Shown one piece after another: positions 1 to 8,569 of a stretch of 64,000 bases of DNA. Under the pieces are notes generated by a model. That model made no database searches and was not told where the DNA came from. It saw only the letters and a list, made by a program, of their open reading frames with translations. Position 1 is the stretch's first letter. Each line of letters opens with the position of its first letter. The stretch is from contig JAIEQJ010000081.1 in assembly GCA_019747815.1 (NCBI GenBank), positions 1 through 64,000 on the forward strand. Reading direction: 5' to 3'. This DNA is from Hyphomonadaceae bacterium (GTDB lineage: Bacteria > Pseudomonadota > Alphaproteobacteria > Rhizobiales > Hyphomicrobiaceae). The position numbers were made by a program, and so were the translations under genes.

Positions 1-70
1 CGAATCAGCTGATCCCAAGCGCAATGAATCAGAACCGGTTCCCAATGGGAATCCTGAATGTCGATTCAGC

Positions 71-147
71 CTAGTGTGATGATCGAGAAATTCGCCCTTC
101 CTCGCAGCACGCCTGCTGAGCGAATTTCTCGATCTGAATCACACTAG
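71..147. repeat. Long imperfect inverted repeat (stem-loop) at the 3' end of the sugar operon
   Basis: The left arm (71-95) and right arm (120-147) are complementary over 25 bp, interrupted only by a 3-nt bulge (TGA, 135-137). The loop is 24 nt. The TAG stop codon of the glycosyltransferase on the minus strand (144-146) lies inside the right arm. There is no T-tract on the minus side, so this is either a factor-dependent or atypical terminator or a dispersed intergenic palindrome. I cannot tell which. Confidence 0.7.
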
Positions 148-1523
148 AGGCATCGCCGCAAGGCGGTGGAAACGCGGCGCAGCGGCCGCGTCATGCGCCA
201 GCTTCGGGAGGCCCGCGTCGCGCTGAGTGCATGCGACACGACATGGTACTGCCGCTCCATCGCCGCCAGCCGCTCGCATGATGCCCGGCCGGCAGCGTCG
301 CGGTCCCGCTCGGCACCGGTGACAGCCTCATGGGCTTGGGCCAGGATGCGGTTGCGATCCCGCGTGACGGAGGCCAGAGCGTCATTGGTTTCGGCGAGGA
401 CCTTGTCATAGTGGGCGAGCTGGCCCAGCAGATGCTGGCGTTCGCCGTCGGCGGGCCAGCGCAGATCACCGGGGCGGCGGGGCAGATAGTCGTGCAGGAA
501 GGCGGCCACGGCGGCGGCATGCGCCTCGGCACTCCAGGCCTGCGCCTCGGCGCGGGCAATGGCGGACCGGTAGAGGGCGATGAGCTGATCGAGGGCGTGG
601 TCGAGGGAGGCCTCGTTGCGGGCGAGCGCCGAAGCTTCAGCCGCGTCCGCCGGGTCGTAGCGCGCGATTTCTTCCTCGACGAGGGCAGGCGTCACGGGGC
701 GCGCAAGCGCGCGCAGTCCGAAGTTGAGCTCGCGCAACTGCCGGAAGTTTCTCCGCGTGACCAAGCCGGCCAAGCCCCGGCCGTCGCAGACGATCACCGC
801 AGAGCCTGCGCAGATCGCCTCGAGCGCGGAACGGGCGGTCGCAAACACGAGGTCGTAGTTGACGATCTCGCTCTCGGGCCGGGCCACCAGCCGGCCGACG
901 CCGGCGCCAAGCGTATCCAACTGGATGCCGCGCTGCTCGCAGACCGTGCGCAGCACGGCGAGCTGGCTGCTGGTCTTGGTGAACGCGAGCGCGCGCCGGG
1001 GACGCGGCGGCAAGGCGTGCGGGCGGGGCGGAATTCGGCTGAGGTCGACGGCATTGGGAATGAGGACGATGCGCTCTGGCGCGGCAAGGCCGCTGTGCAC
1101 AACGCGCTCCCTGCAGGCCTCGTCGACCGCAACATGATACTGGACCTGAGGAAAATTGACGGGCGCCTCGACCCAATGCGCCCAGGCGTGGCAGACGTTG
1201 ACGACGGGGACATCGGGGAAGCGGATGATGGCCTCCGCCGTCTGGACGACGTGGTGGCCGTGAATCACGTCCGGCCTCTCGCCGATGAGGCGGATGTCGT
1301 CGACAACGGGAATGCCCCGCTCGCGCAGCTCCTCGGCCGTGCCCCCGACGGTGGACGCGTAGACGACGGGGCGATGCCTGCGCGCCATGAGCCCGAGCGC
1401 AAGATCGCGCACGACGGTCTCGGTACCGGCGCGCGCCGCCAACCACACGTTGGTGATCAGAACCCTGAGGCGGGCGTTCCCGTCCGGGCCGTCTTCCGCC
1501 GCGCAGAGAGGAGAGGAGCTCAT
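144..1523 (-). CDS. Glycosyltransferase, GT-B fold, with C-terminal coiled coil
   Basis: This 459-aa protein starts with a Rossmann-like donor half (LRVLITNVWLAARAGTE) and carries the linker pattern typical of family 4 glycosyltransferases (a LIPNAVDLSRI stretch after residue 150). It should transfer a sugar to a surface glycan at the inner membrane. Residues from about 365 to the end are rich in Glu, Arg and Ala and look coiled-coil; the tail contains an RSWRMTRPLRR motif that is common at the end of O-antigen and capsule glycosyltransferases. The start overlaps the stop of the upstream acyltransferase gene by 4 nt (ATGA), so the two are probably translationally coupled. Donor and acceptor sugars cannot be read from the sequence. 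Confidence 0.8.
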   Translation of the reverse strand: MSSSPLCAAEDGPDGNARLRVLITNVWLAARAGTETVVRDLALGLMARRHRPVVYASTVGGTAEELRERGIPVVDDIRLIGERPDVIHGHHVVQTAEAIIRFPDVPVVNVCHAWAHWVEAPVNFPQVQYHVAVDEACRERVVHSGLAAPERIVLIPNAVDLSRIPPRPHALPPRPRRALAFTKTSSQLAVLRTVCEQRGIQLDTLGAGVGRLVARPESEIVNYDLVFATARSALEAICAGSAVIVCDGRGLAGLVTRRNFRQLRELNFGLRALARPVTPALVEEEIARYDPADAAEASALARNEASLDHALDQLIALYRSAIARAEAQAWSAEAHAAAVAAFLHDYLPRRPGDLRWPADGERQHLLGQLAHYDKVLAETNDALASVTRDRNRILAQAHEAVTGAERDRDAAGRASCERLAAMERQYHVVSHALSATRASRSWRMTRPLRRVSTALRRCL

Positions 1524-2428
1524 GGCGCACCACCGCCAGCCACGCGCTTCACATGCCCGAGGAAGCGATCATGCGGAACCGCGAAGTTGCCGCTCACGCG
1601 CTGCTCGGGGTCGACGGCCTTGGTGATCACGGCCCCCGCCGTGACGAACGCGCCGGCGCCTATGCTGAGCCGATCCAGACAAATCGCCCCCGGACCGAGC
1701 GTGATGTTCTCGCCAAGGTGGGCGTTGCCGGCGACGATGGCGCCATGACCGATCAGGCTGCGCGCGCCAATCTGGACGTTGTGCGACACGAAGGCGCCGT
1801 TGCCTATTCGGCAATCGGCGCCAATCCGCGTGGCCTGGCGAAAGACGGCACGGGCAATGACGGCGTTGGCCATGACCACCGCCCGCTCGCCGATCTCGAC
1901 GCGGCCCATGTGGCGGAAATCGACGACGCCATCCGCAAACCGCATGCTCTGAAATCCGTCGGCGCCCAACACGGCCCCCGACATGATGTGCGCGTCCGGC
2001 GCAACCCGCGTTCCGGCCAGCACGATGGCGCCGGCATCGATGATGCAGCCGGCCCCGATCACGACGGATGCGTCATCGACATGGGCCTTGGGGTGGATGC
2101 GGGCCGTGGGATCAATGGCAGAGGGAGAGGGCGTGCCGTAGAACGACGTGTGCGCGGCAAGGCTGTTGTGGAGCTCCACGAAGGCCCGTCCGGGATCGGG
2201 CGCCACCGCCAGTCCAAGAGGGCCGCTGCCCACGCACGGGGCGAGGGCGGGCGCCGTCAGAATGGCGGCCACGCCCGGGGCGGCCATCGCCCGCTGCAGA
2301 TTTTCTGCATCCCTCGCGAACACGAGACGGCCGTCGAGCGGGATGTCGACAAAGCCGAGCGACAGCACATCGGCATCGCGCTGCAGCTCCAGGCCGCCGA
2401 GGGCACACAGCTCAGCAAGGCGCATCAT
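1520..2428 (-). CDS. LpxD-like left-handed beta-helix N-acyltransferase
   Basis: The 302-aa protein has an LpxD-like N-terminal uridine-binding domain (residues 1-95) followed by hexapeptide repeats from about 100 to 285. The motif SHNVQIG at 215-221 matches the catalytic-histidine motif of LpxD (His216 here), and a GADGF motif sits at 155-159. LpxD-family enzymes transfer an acyl chain from acyl carrier protein to the amino group of a UDP-amino sugar. Neighbouring dehydrogenase and aminotransferase genes make a new amino group on a nucleotide sugar, so this enzyme probably acylates that product. It is shorter than a usual LpxD (about 340 aa) and may be a dedicated paralogue. It overlaps both neighbours by 4 nt. 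Confidence 0.8.
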   Translation of the reverse strand: MMRLAELCALGGLELQRDADVLSLGFVDIPLDGRLVFARDAENLQRAMAAPGVAAILTAPALAPCVGSGPLGLAVAPDPGRAFVELHNSLAAHTSFYGTPSPSAIDPTARIHPKAHVDDASVVIGAGCIIDAGAIVLAGTRVAPDAHIMSGAVLGADGFQSMRFADGVVDFRHMGRVEIGERAVVMANAVIARAVFRQATRIGADCRIGNGAFVSHNVQIGARSLIGHGAIVAGNAHLGENITLGPGAICLDRLSIGAGAFVTAGAVITKAVDPEQRVSGNFAVPHDRFLGHVKRVAGGGAP

Positions 2429-3438
2429 GCCACCGCCTCGCTTGCACCGCCCGCGCGATCACGGCTGGCGATGATCATCTGCGCGATCTCCAGCACGTCC
2501 GCGGCCCGCGTCCCGGTGACGGCGGGCGGGCCGCGCGTGACGATGCTGTGAGCAAAGGCGCGAAACTGGTTGGCGAGCGCGCCCTCGGTGGGCGCGTTCT
2601 GGCACTGGCCGTCCCGGCACAGTCGCCCGGTCAGCAGGTCGGCTGAAACGCAGCCCGCAGCGTCCGTTATGCAAAGGCCGCGCTCGCGATGCGCATGCGC
2701 ATATCTGGCCTCGAGAACCGAGACGAGGCCGTTGGCGGACGACAAGACGGCGCGCGTCGCCAACGGGGTCGATGCCTCAAGGCCCAGCGCAACAGCGCTG
2801 GCCGAGACCACGCCGCCGCCGATCTCCAGCACGTGCTCGATGTCGTGGCACATCAGATCGCAGACGACATCGCACCCCGACGCGTCGTTGGGCGGATGCG
2901 TCACGCGCACGGCCGTCATAAAGCGTGGCCCCTGCAGCCGGTCGACCGCGCGGCGGTAGGTTGGATGAAAGTGCTCGACGTATCCCGCCTGCAGAATGAG
3001 ACCGCGAGCGTGGGCGAGCCGGGTCAGGCGCCGTGCGGTCTCGGCGCTGACGCCGAACGGCTTCTCGAGCAGGACGTGCAGGCCTGCGGCGAGGCATTGG
3101 CGGGCAATTCGCGCGTGGGCGTCGGGCGCGACCGCGATGCTCACGCCGTCGACGTCCCGCGCCATGTCGGCGATGCCGGCGACGGCGCGGGCACGCGTGC
3201 GGAGGGCAGCAGCCTCGGCACGCTCCGGCACGCTGTCGCAGACGGCCACGAGGTCGATGTCGGGGACACGCAGCCAAGCCTCGGCGTGGCGCCGGCCGAA
3301 TTGCCCGCACCCGATCACGCCGACCTTGAGGCGCGACCTGCGCGGCGGCCTTGGAGGCTCATCTGCGGCCGCACTCGGAGCGGTGGCACCGCCGCACTTC
3401 GGAAATGATTCGGTCAATGTCCTCGTCCCCAAGATCAT
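2425..3438 (-). CDS. Gfo/Idh/MocA-family nucleotide-sugar dehydrogenase
   Basis: The protein carries a Rossmann dinucleotide-binding motif (VGVIGCGQFGRRHAEAW) and the family EKPFGV motif with the conserved lysine. Enzymes of this group oxidise a sugar hydroxyl with NAD(P), often as the step before transamination by a DegT enzyme, as in the WbpB/WbpE and GnnA/GnnB pairs. The frame is open far upstream to 3627, but that region lies inside the degT gene. I chose ATG 3438 (337 aa), which still leaves about 40 residues before the Rossmann fold and an 80-bp overlap with degT; a nearer non-ATG start is possible and no clear ribosome binding site settles it. Confidence 0.75.
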   Translation of the reverse strand: MILGTRTLTESFPKCGGATAPSAAADEPPRPPRRSRLKVGVIGCGQFGRRHAEAWLRVPDIDLVAVCDSVPERAEAAALRTRARAVAGIADMARDVDGVSIAVAPDAHARIARQCLAAGLHVLLEKPFGVSAETARRLTRLAHARGLILQAGYVEHFHPTYRRAVDRLQGPRFMTAVRVTHPPNDASGCDVVCDLMCHDIEHVLEIGGGVVSASAVALGLEASTPLATRAVLSSANGLVSVLEARYAHAHRERGLCITDAAGCVSADLLTGRLCRDGQCQNAPTEGALANQFRAFAHSIVTRGPPAVTGTRAADVLEIAQMIIASRDRAGGASEAVA

Positions 3439-4495
3439 GGTGGACAGGGAGCGCCAGAATCCGGGCTCCGATACGCTCAGATACGGGTAGCGAGGTGCAG
3501 CCAAACCGGCGGACGAAAAAGGGCTCTTGATGAATGCCGCGCGGGTAGTGCACGGAGGTTGCAATGTTGCGAGCTGCAAGATGGGCAGCAAGCCCGTCCC
3601 TGTCCACCCCCAATGCGTCTTCGTCAACAGTCACGCAGAACCGGTGCCATGCGGGCTCGCAACCGATGGTGATTGTCTGACAGCGGATGCCGGGGATGCC
3701 GGCCAGACCCCGCCTGAGCCGATCGGCATTGCGCTGCCGCCGCTCGGCCATCGCATCGAACCGGCTCAGTTGCGCCAGTCCGAGCGCCGCCGGGACATCG
3801 CCGAGCCGGTAGTTGAAGCCGAGCTCCTGCCAGCGGCCGTCCGCATCCTGCCCGTGGCTGCGGCGCGAGCGCAGGGCGGCGGCGAGGGCAGCATCGTCCG
3901 TGCACACCATGCCGCCTTCGCCCGTGAACAAATTCTTGGTGGCGTAGAAGGAAAAGCAGACCAGGGGCGACCACGCGGCCACGTCCTGCCCGCGCCAGCG
4001 CGCCCCGTGGGCCTGTGCGGCGTCCCACACGACCGCGAGGCCATGCCGGCGCGCGAAGCGCTCGATCGCCGCCCGATCGCAGCAGTTTCCGAACAGGTGC
4101 ACGGGGGCGATCGCCCGCGTGCGCGGGGTGATGCGACGCTCCGCGTCCCTCAAATCGATGAGCCAGGTGTCGGCATCAACGTCGCAGGCAACGGGGACGG
4201 CCTGGGCTGCGATCGCCATCGATGCGGTGGCAACGAACGTCAGCGCGGGCACGAGCACCTCGTCGCCCGCGCAGAGGAGGCTCTGATAGGCCAGGTGCAG
4301 GGCTGCGGTTCCGCTCGCGCAGGCGACGGCATGGCGTGCGCCGAAGCGGGCGCAGAATTCCCGCTCCAGGCGCTCAACGCTCGGCCCTTGCCGCAGCAGG
4401 CCCGAGCGAAGCACGGCGGCGACGGCTGAGATCTCAGCTGCGCTCGGCACGCACGAGGACGTGGCAATGGCAGGTGTGCGGTCATCGTCCATCAT
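3359..4495 (-). CDS. DegT/DnrJ/EryC1-family PLP aminotransferase
   Basis: This 378-aa type I-fold aminotransferase should place an amino group on a keto nucleotide sugar made by the following dehydrogenase. The PLP lysine is Lys187 in FSFYATKNLFTGEGG, and Asp158 in WDAAQAHG is the expected PLP-nitrogen ligand. The start ATG pair at 4495/4492 is preceded by AAGGTGGAG (complement of 4499-4507), a good ribosome binding site; the longer open frame to 4741 overlaps the divergent sulfotransferase and is not needed. It is the first gene of the four-gene minus-strand operon. Together with its neighbours it resembles the GnnB/GnnA route to 2,3-diamino sugars or a Wbp-type pathway. Confidence 0.85.
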   Translation of the reverse strand: MMDDDRTPAIATSSCVPSAAEISAVAAVLRSGLLRQGPSVERLEREFCARFGARHAVACASGTAALHLAYQSLLCAGDEVLVPALTFVATASMAIAAQAVPVACDVDADTWLIDLRDAERRITPRTRAIAPVHLFGNCCDRAAIERFARRHGLAVVWDAAQAHGARWRGQDVAAWSPLVCFSFYATKNLFTGEGGMVCTDDAALAAALRSRRSHGQDADGRWQELGFNYRLGDVPAALGLAQLSRFDAMAERRQRNADRLRRGLAGIPGIRCQTITIGCEPAWHRFCVTVDEDALGVDRDGLAAHLAARNIATSVHYPRGIHQEPFFVRRFGCTSLPVSERIGARILALPVHHDLGDEDIDRIISEVRRCHRSECGRR

Positions 4496-4591
4496 GCGCT
4501 CCACCTTGTGCATGAGGGAGCCGGACACCTGTTGCCGCATGGGCGGCTGCAGTAGCGTTCGGGTGCCCCACGCAGGGGCGGGAGGACAAGC

Positions 4592-5464
4592 ATGCACGAG
4601 GAACGGGCACCACGTTCTGCTGCTCCCTTCGTGGTCGGTGCGCCGCGATCGGGAACGACCCTGCTGCGCATGATGCTCGACGCGCATCCTCTGCTCGCCA
4701 TTCCGCCGGAGACCGGATACGCAGGGATGCTGGCGGCGCACGGCGAAGAGATGGCTCGGGACGACTTCCTCTCGCTGCTGACGCGTTCACCGAACTGGGT
4801 CGATTTCCATCTGCCAACCGCCGATTTCAAAATGGCCCTGGACGATACGCAGCCCTTCACCCGGGCGCAGGGGCTGCGCTGCTTCTACAGCCTCTATGCG
4901 CGGCGCTTCGGCAAGCCGCGCTGGGGCGATAAGACACCCGACCACGGATTGAGCATAGGCCCTATCTCGGCCCTCCTGCCCGAAGCGCACTTTATCCACA
5001 TCATTCGAGACGGCAGGGATGCGGCGGTCTCGCTGCGCGAGCTGTGGTTCGCGCCCAGCCGGGACTACGAGGAGCTCGGCGCCGTCTGGTCGGAGCGCGT
5101 GCAGCAGGCCCGCGCACAGGGCGCGCAGATCGCCCACTACATGGAGGTGCGGTATGAGGCCCTCGTCACGCGGACAGAGGCCACCCTGCGCGCGGTGTGC
5201 GCGTTCCTTGATCTTGCCTTCGACGCGCGGATGCTGGCCTATCATGCCGCGGCCGCCGCACGTCTCGAGGAGCACGAGGGACGCGTCAACGCCGACGGCA
5301 GCGTGCTCATCACCAAGGCGCAGCGCATGGCCCAGCAACGCCGCGTGCTGGAGCCGCCATCCCCATCGCGGATCGGCGCCTGGCGCACGGCGATGAGCGC
5401 GGCGGAGCACGCGCGCTTTCTCAGCACGGCCGGCCCGCTGCTGGAGCGGCTCGGCTATCTCTGA
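4592..5464 (+). CDS. PAPS-dependent sulfotransferase family protein
   Basis: The 290-aa protein has the 5'-phosphosulfate loop GAPRSGTTLL at residues 16-25 and the 3'-phosphate binding motif IIRDGRDAAVS at 137-147, with WGDKTP at 111-116. Enzymes of this family move sulfate from PAPS to a hydroxyl or amino group of a carbohydrate or lipid. It is transcribed divergently from the sugar operon with 96 bp between starts, so it may decorate the same surface glycan; that link is inferred from position only. The substrate is unknown. Its 3' end converges on the ABC permease gene with a 24-bp gap. Confidence 0.85.
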   Translation: MHEERAPRSAAPFVVGAPRSGTTLLRMMLDAHPLLAIPPETGYAGMLAAHGEEMARDDFLSLLTRSPNWVDFHLPTADFKMALDDTQPFTRAQGLRCFYSLYARRFGKPRWGDKTPDHGLSIGPISALLPEAHFIHIIRDGRDAAVSLRELWFAPSRDYEELGAVWSERVQQARAQGAQIAHYMEVRYEALVTRTEATLRAVCAFLDLAFDARMLAYHAAAAARLEEHEGRVNADGSVLITKAQRMAQQRRVLEPPSPSRIGAWRTAMSAAEHARFLSTAGPLLERLGYL

Positions 5465-5488
5465 TGCCGCGACGCAACCGGAAAGACT

Positions 5489-6676
5489 TTAGCTGTTGAG
5501 GCCCGCCACGATCGGCATGCGCGCGGCACGGATGGCGGGAAACAGGCCGCCCGCAAGGCCGACCGCCAGCGCCAGGATCACGCCCTGGGCGATCAGCGCC
5601 GGGCTCAGCTTGAAGCTGAACACGACCTGCGTGAAGCTCGCGCCCAGCGTGGCCGTGCTGAAGCCGTCGAAGATGAGATACGTCGCCGTGACGCCGATGA
5701 TGCCGCCGAGCACGGCCAGGAGGAGGGATTCCGCCAGCGTGCCGACGAAGGCGGGAAAGCCGCCGAAGCCGATGGCGCGCAAGGTGGCGATCTCGACCGC
5801 CCGCGCCGCCACCGAGCTGTACATGGTGTTGAGCGCACCGGCCAGCGCGCCCAGCGCCATGGCAATCGCCAGCGGCCAGCCGAGCTTGTGGATCAGGTCT
5901 GAGGTTTGCGAGGCCTGATCGGCGAAGTAGGCCGCCTCCGACTTGACGTCGAGCTTCAGCCGCGGGTCTTCGTCGACGTAGCGCTTCAAGGCGTCGAGGG
6001 CGGCCGGGCTCTGCAGCCGGGCGCGCACGGTCTGGACGATGTTGGTGCGGTTGAACAGGCTCTGGACCACGGGCAGATCGGCCCAGATCTCGGATTCAAA
6101 CACGCTTCCCTCCGCCTCGAAGGCGCCGACCACGGTCCAGCGGCTGGTCGCAAACGAGACAGTCTTGCCGATCTCGAAGCCTTGGAACTCGCGCAGCAAG
6201 GCCTTGCCGACCACGATCTCGTTGGCGCCGGACTGGAACATGCGCCCTTCGACGATCCTGATGCCCTTGCGCACCGCGGCGCCCTCCTGACCGATGCCGC
6301 GCAGAGGCAGATTGGCCTTGGTCTGGGTGGTGCGCTTGAGGCCGTCGACGATCAGATAGAGCTCCGCCGAGACCAGCGGCTTGCCTTCGGGGCTGCGGGC
6401 GATGCCGGGTGCCTCCTCGATCAGGCGCACCTGATCGCGTGCAACCGTGCTGTTGATCTCGGCCTGCGACCCGCCGCGCAGCACGATGGCGACATCGTCT
6501 GCACCCGAGCTCGTGAGCGTGCGCTGGAAGCCGTTGGCCATCGCCAGGAACGACAGCAGAACCATCACCACCAGCGCGACGGCGACGACGGTGGAGAGCG
6601 ACAGCCAGAAGCGCTGCGGAATGCTCTTGATGTTGATGACCGTGACGGCGGCGACTTGCAGAAGGAACGAGCGCAT
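5489..6676 (-). CDS. ABC transporter permease, MacB/FtsX type (second permease)
   Basis: The 395-aa protein has one membrane segment near residues 22-46, a large extracytoplasmic domain to about residue 265, and three C-terminal membrane segments ending in the family pattern GLAGGLFPAIRAARM. This is the four-TM mechanotransmission topology of MacB/LolE/FtsX permeases, which do not transport through the membrane but drive extraction or export via a periplasmic partner. It is the last gene of a four-gene operon and starts 3 nt after the preceding permease gene. The two permeases probably form a heterodimer. Substrate cannot be predicted. Confidence 0.85.
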   Translation of the reverse strand: MRSFLLQVAAVTVINIKSIPQRFWLSLSTVVAVALVVMVLLSFLAMANGFQRTLTSSGADDVAIVLRGGSQAEINSTVARDQVRLIEEAPGIARSPEGKPLVSAELYLIVDGLKRTTQTKANLPLRGIGQEGAAVRKGIRIVEGRMFQSGANEIVVGKALLREFQGFEIGKTVSFATSRWTVVGAFEAEGSVFESEIWADLPVVQSLFNRTNIVQTVRARLQSPAALDALKRYVDEDPRLKLDVKSEAAYFADQASQTSDLIHKLGWPLAIAMALGALAGALNTMYSSVAARAVEIATLRAIGFGGFPAFVGTLAESLLLAVLGGIIGVTATYLIFDGFSTATLGASFTQVVFSFKLSPALIAQGVILALAVGLAGGLFPAIRAARMPIVAGLNS

Positions 6677-6679
6677 CGG

Positions 6680-7840
6680 TCAGCTCCGGCCCAGCGCGTT
6701 GGCGATCTTGAGACGCATGGCATTGACGGCCGGCACCAGGCCGGTGGCGAGGCCGAGCGCCAGCATCAGGGCAACGGCGGTCAGCGCAATGCCGGGCGTG
6801 ACCGCAAATCCCGGAATGAAGTTGGAGAGGCTGGTCTCCATGGCCGCGGCGAACAGGGCGGCAAGGGCGATGCCGGGAATGCCGCCGAGCAGCGCCAGCA
6901 ACACCGATTCACCGAGCACCAGGCGCAGAATGCGCCCGCCGGAGAACCCCAGCGTCTTGAGCACGCCGATCTCGCGCGTGCGCTCGCGCACCGCCATCAC
7001 CATGGTGTTGCCGACGATCATCAGGATGGTGGCGAAGGCCGCACCCACGACCAGGGCGACCATCAGGGCGATGTTGCCGAGCTGCGCCATGAACGCCTTG
7101 TTGAAGGCCTTCTCGGTATCGGTGGCCGTCTCGTAGAAGGAGTTGGCGAACATCTGGTCGATGGCCTTCGTCACGCGGTCGTTCTGCGACGGCGACGTGG
7201 TATTGAGCGCCATCCAGCCGATCAGGTCGCGGCCCTGATTCTGCGTCTCGTTGAAGTACTGGTACTGGAAGACCATGAAATTGGTGTCGATGTTGGGCTT
7301 GCGGCTCGTGAGCGTGCCGACGATCGTGAAATCCCACGTGCGTGCGCCGTTCTTCTGCGTGAAGATGCTGCTCATGACCGGCACGCGGTCGCCGACCTTC
7401 CAGCCCCACTTCTTCATTATGGTCTCGCCCACCAGCGCGCCCGTGCGCTCGCGGATGAAGGCAGCCCGCGCGTCGGCGGCAGCGTCGACCTGGTCGCTGT
7501 AGACCTGCAGATAGGTCTCCGGCTCCACCGCCATGGCGACCAGGAAGTTCTTCGGCTCCTGATAGTAGCCGCCGAACCAGTTCATGTGCGTCACCTGCCG
7601 CACGCCTTCGATGCTGCGGACGCGATTGTAATGGGCGATCGGCAAGGGCTGCGTGAAATTGATCTTGTTGACCACCATGAGCCGATCGGCAGCCGCCACA
7701 TCCTCTCCGGCATTGAACGCGCGCTGGAACCCGGCGAGCACGCCGAAGATCAGAAAGGCGATCATGATCGACGCCAGCATCAGAGCCGCGCGCAGCTTCT
7801 TGCGGAACAGGTTCTTGCCGATGAGCACGAAGTCGTTCAT
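6680..7840 (-). CDS. ABC transporter permease, MacB/FtsX type (first permease)
   Basis: The 386-aa protein shares the topology of the following gene: an N-terminal membrane helix (about 20-42), a periplasmic domain, and three C-terminal helices with an ERTREIGVLKTLGFSG coupling region contacting the ATPase. The C-terminus repeats the GLATGLVPAVNAMRL pattern. Its start overlaps the stop of the ATPase gene by 4 nt (7837-7840). With the ATPase and the membrane fusion protein it forms a MacAB-like efflux or export complex, here with two different permeases rather than a MacB homodimer carrying a fused ATPase. Confidence 0.85.
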   Translation of the reverse strand: MNDFVLIGKNLFRKKLRAALMLASIMIAFLIFGVLAGFQRAFNAGEDVAAADRLMVVNKINFTQPLPIAHYNRVRSIEGVRQVTHMNWFGGYYQEPKNFLVAMAVEPETYLQVYSDQVDAAADARAAFIRERTGALVGETIMKKWGWKVGDRVPVMSSIFTQKNGARTWDFTIVGTLTSRKPNIDTNFMVFQYQYFNETQNQGRDLIGWMALNTTSPSQNDRVTKAIDQMFANSFYETATDTEKAFNKAFMAQLGNIALMVALVVGAAFATILMIVGNTMVMAVRERTREIGVLKTLGFSGGRILRLVLGESVLLALLGGIPGIALAALFAAAMETSLSNFIPGFAVTPGIALTAVALMLALGLATGLVPAVNAMRLKIANALGRS

Positions 7841-8532
7841 GCCGCCAGGTCCTTCTCGATGAAGCGCCCCTTGTCGAGATGCAGCGTGCGGCGCGCATAG
7901 CGGGCCGCCGCAGGGTCGTGGGTGACCATGACGATGGTCTTGCCGAGGTCGCGATTGAGGATCTGCAGGGTCGCCAGGATCTCATCGGCCGTCGTGCGGT
8001 CGAGATCGCCGGTCGGCTCGTCGCAGAGCAGCAGCCGGGGATCGGAAACAATGGCGCGCGCAATCGCCACGCGCTGCTGCTGGCCGCCGGACATCTCGCG
8101 CGGGTAGTGCTTGGCCCGGTCCGCGAGGGTGACGATCTTGAGCGCGGTCTCGACATGCTGCCGGCGCTGCGGCCTGGCGAGCTTGGTCAAGAGCAGCGGC
8201 AACTCGACGTTCTGCGCCGCCGTCAGCATCGGCATCAGATTGTAGAACTGGAAGATGAAGCCGACATTGGCCGAGCGCCAGCGGGCCAGATCGCCCTCGC
8301 TCAAGCCGTCGATGCGCTTGCCGGCAACATGGACCTCGCCCGCGTCTGCCCGATCGATGCCGCCGAGCAGGTTGAGCAGCGTGGTCTTGCCGGAGCCGGA
8401 TGGCCCCATCACCGCGACGAAGTCGCCGGATGGAATGGACAGATCCAGACGATCGAAGATCGTGATCTTCTCCTTGCCCTTGATGAAGGCCTTGCCGAGG
8501 CCGGACAGGCGCACGAGCGGGTCGCTGGACAT
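7837..8532 (-). CDS. ABC transporter ATP-binding protein, MacB/LolD class
   Basis: The 231-aa ATPase has Walker A GPSGSGKTT, the signature MSGGQQQR, Walker B LLLCDEPTGDLD and the H-loop histidine in VMVTHDP. The DEPTGDLD form is typical of the LolD/MacB/FtsE class that pairs with four-TM permeases. It powers the two permeases encoded immediately downstream. A 37-nt gap separates it from the membrane fusion gene, so all four genes are most likely one transcript. Confidence 0.9.
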   Translation of the reverse strand: MSSDPLVRLSGLGKAFIKGKEKITIFDRLDLSIPSGDFVAVMGPSGSGKTTLLNLLGGIDRADAGEVHVAGKRIDGLSEGDLARWRSANVGFIFQFYNLMPMLTAAQNVELPLLLTKLARPQRRQHVETALKIVTLADRAKHYPREMSGGQQQRVAIARAIVSDPRLLLCDEPTGDLDRTTADEILATLQILNRDLGKTIVMVTHDPAAARYARRTLHLDKGRFIEKDLAA

Positions 8533-8569
8533 CGATGTTGGTCTCCGGTGGTTGACGCCAAGGCGCTCT

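Noticed and set aside
5906-7900. 664-codon open frame opposite the ABC permeases
   Set aside because: The translation is Arg/Gly/His/Asp-rich and shows no domain; the minus-strand permeases have clear topology and overlap their neighbours as an operon.
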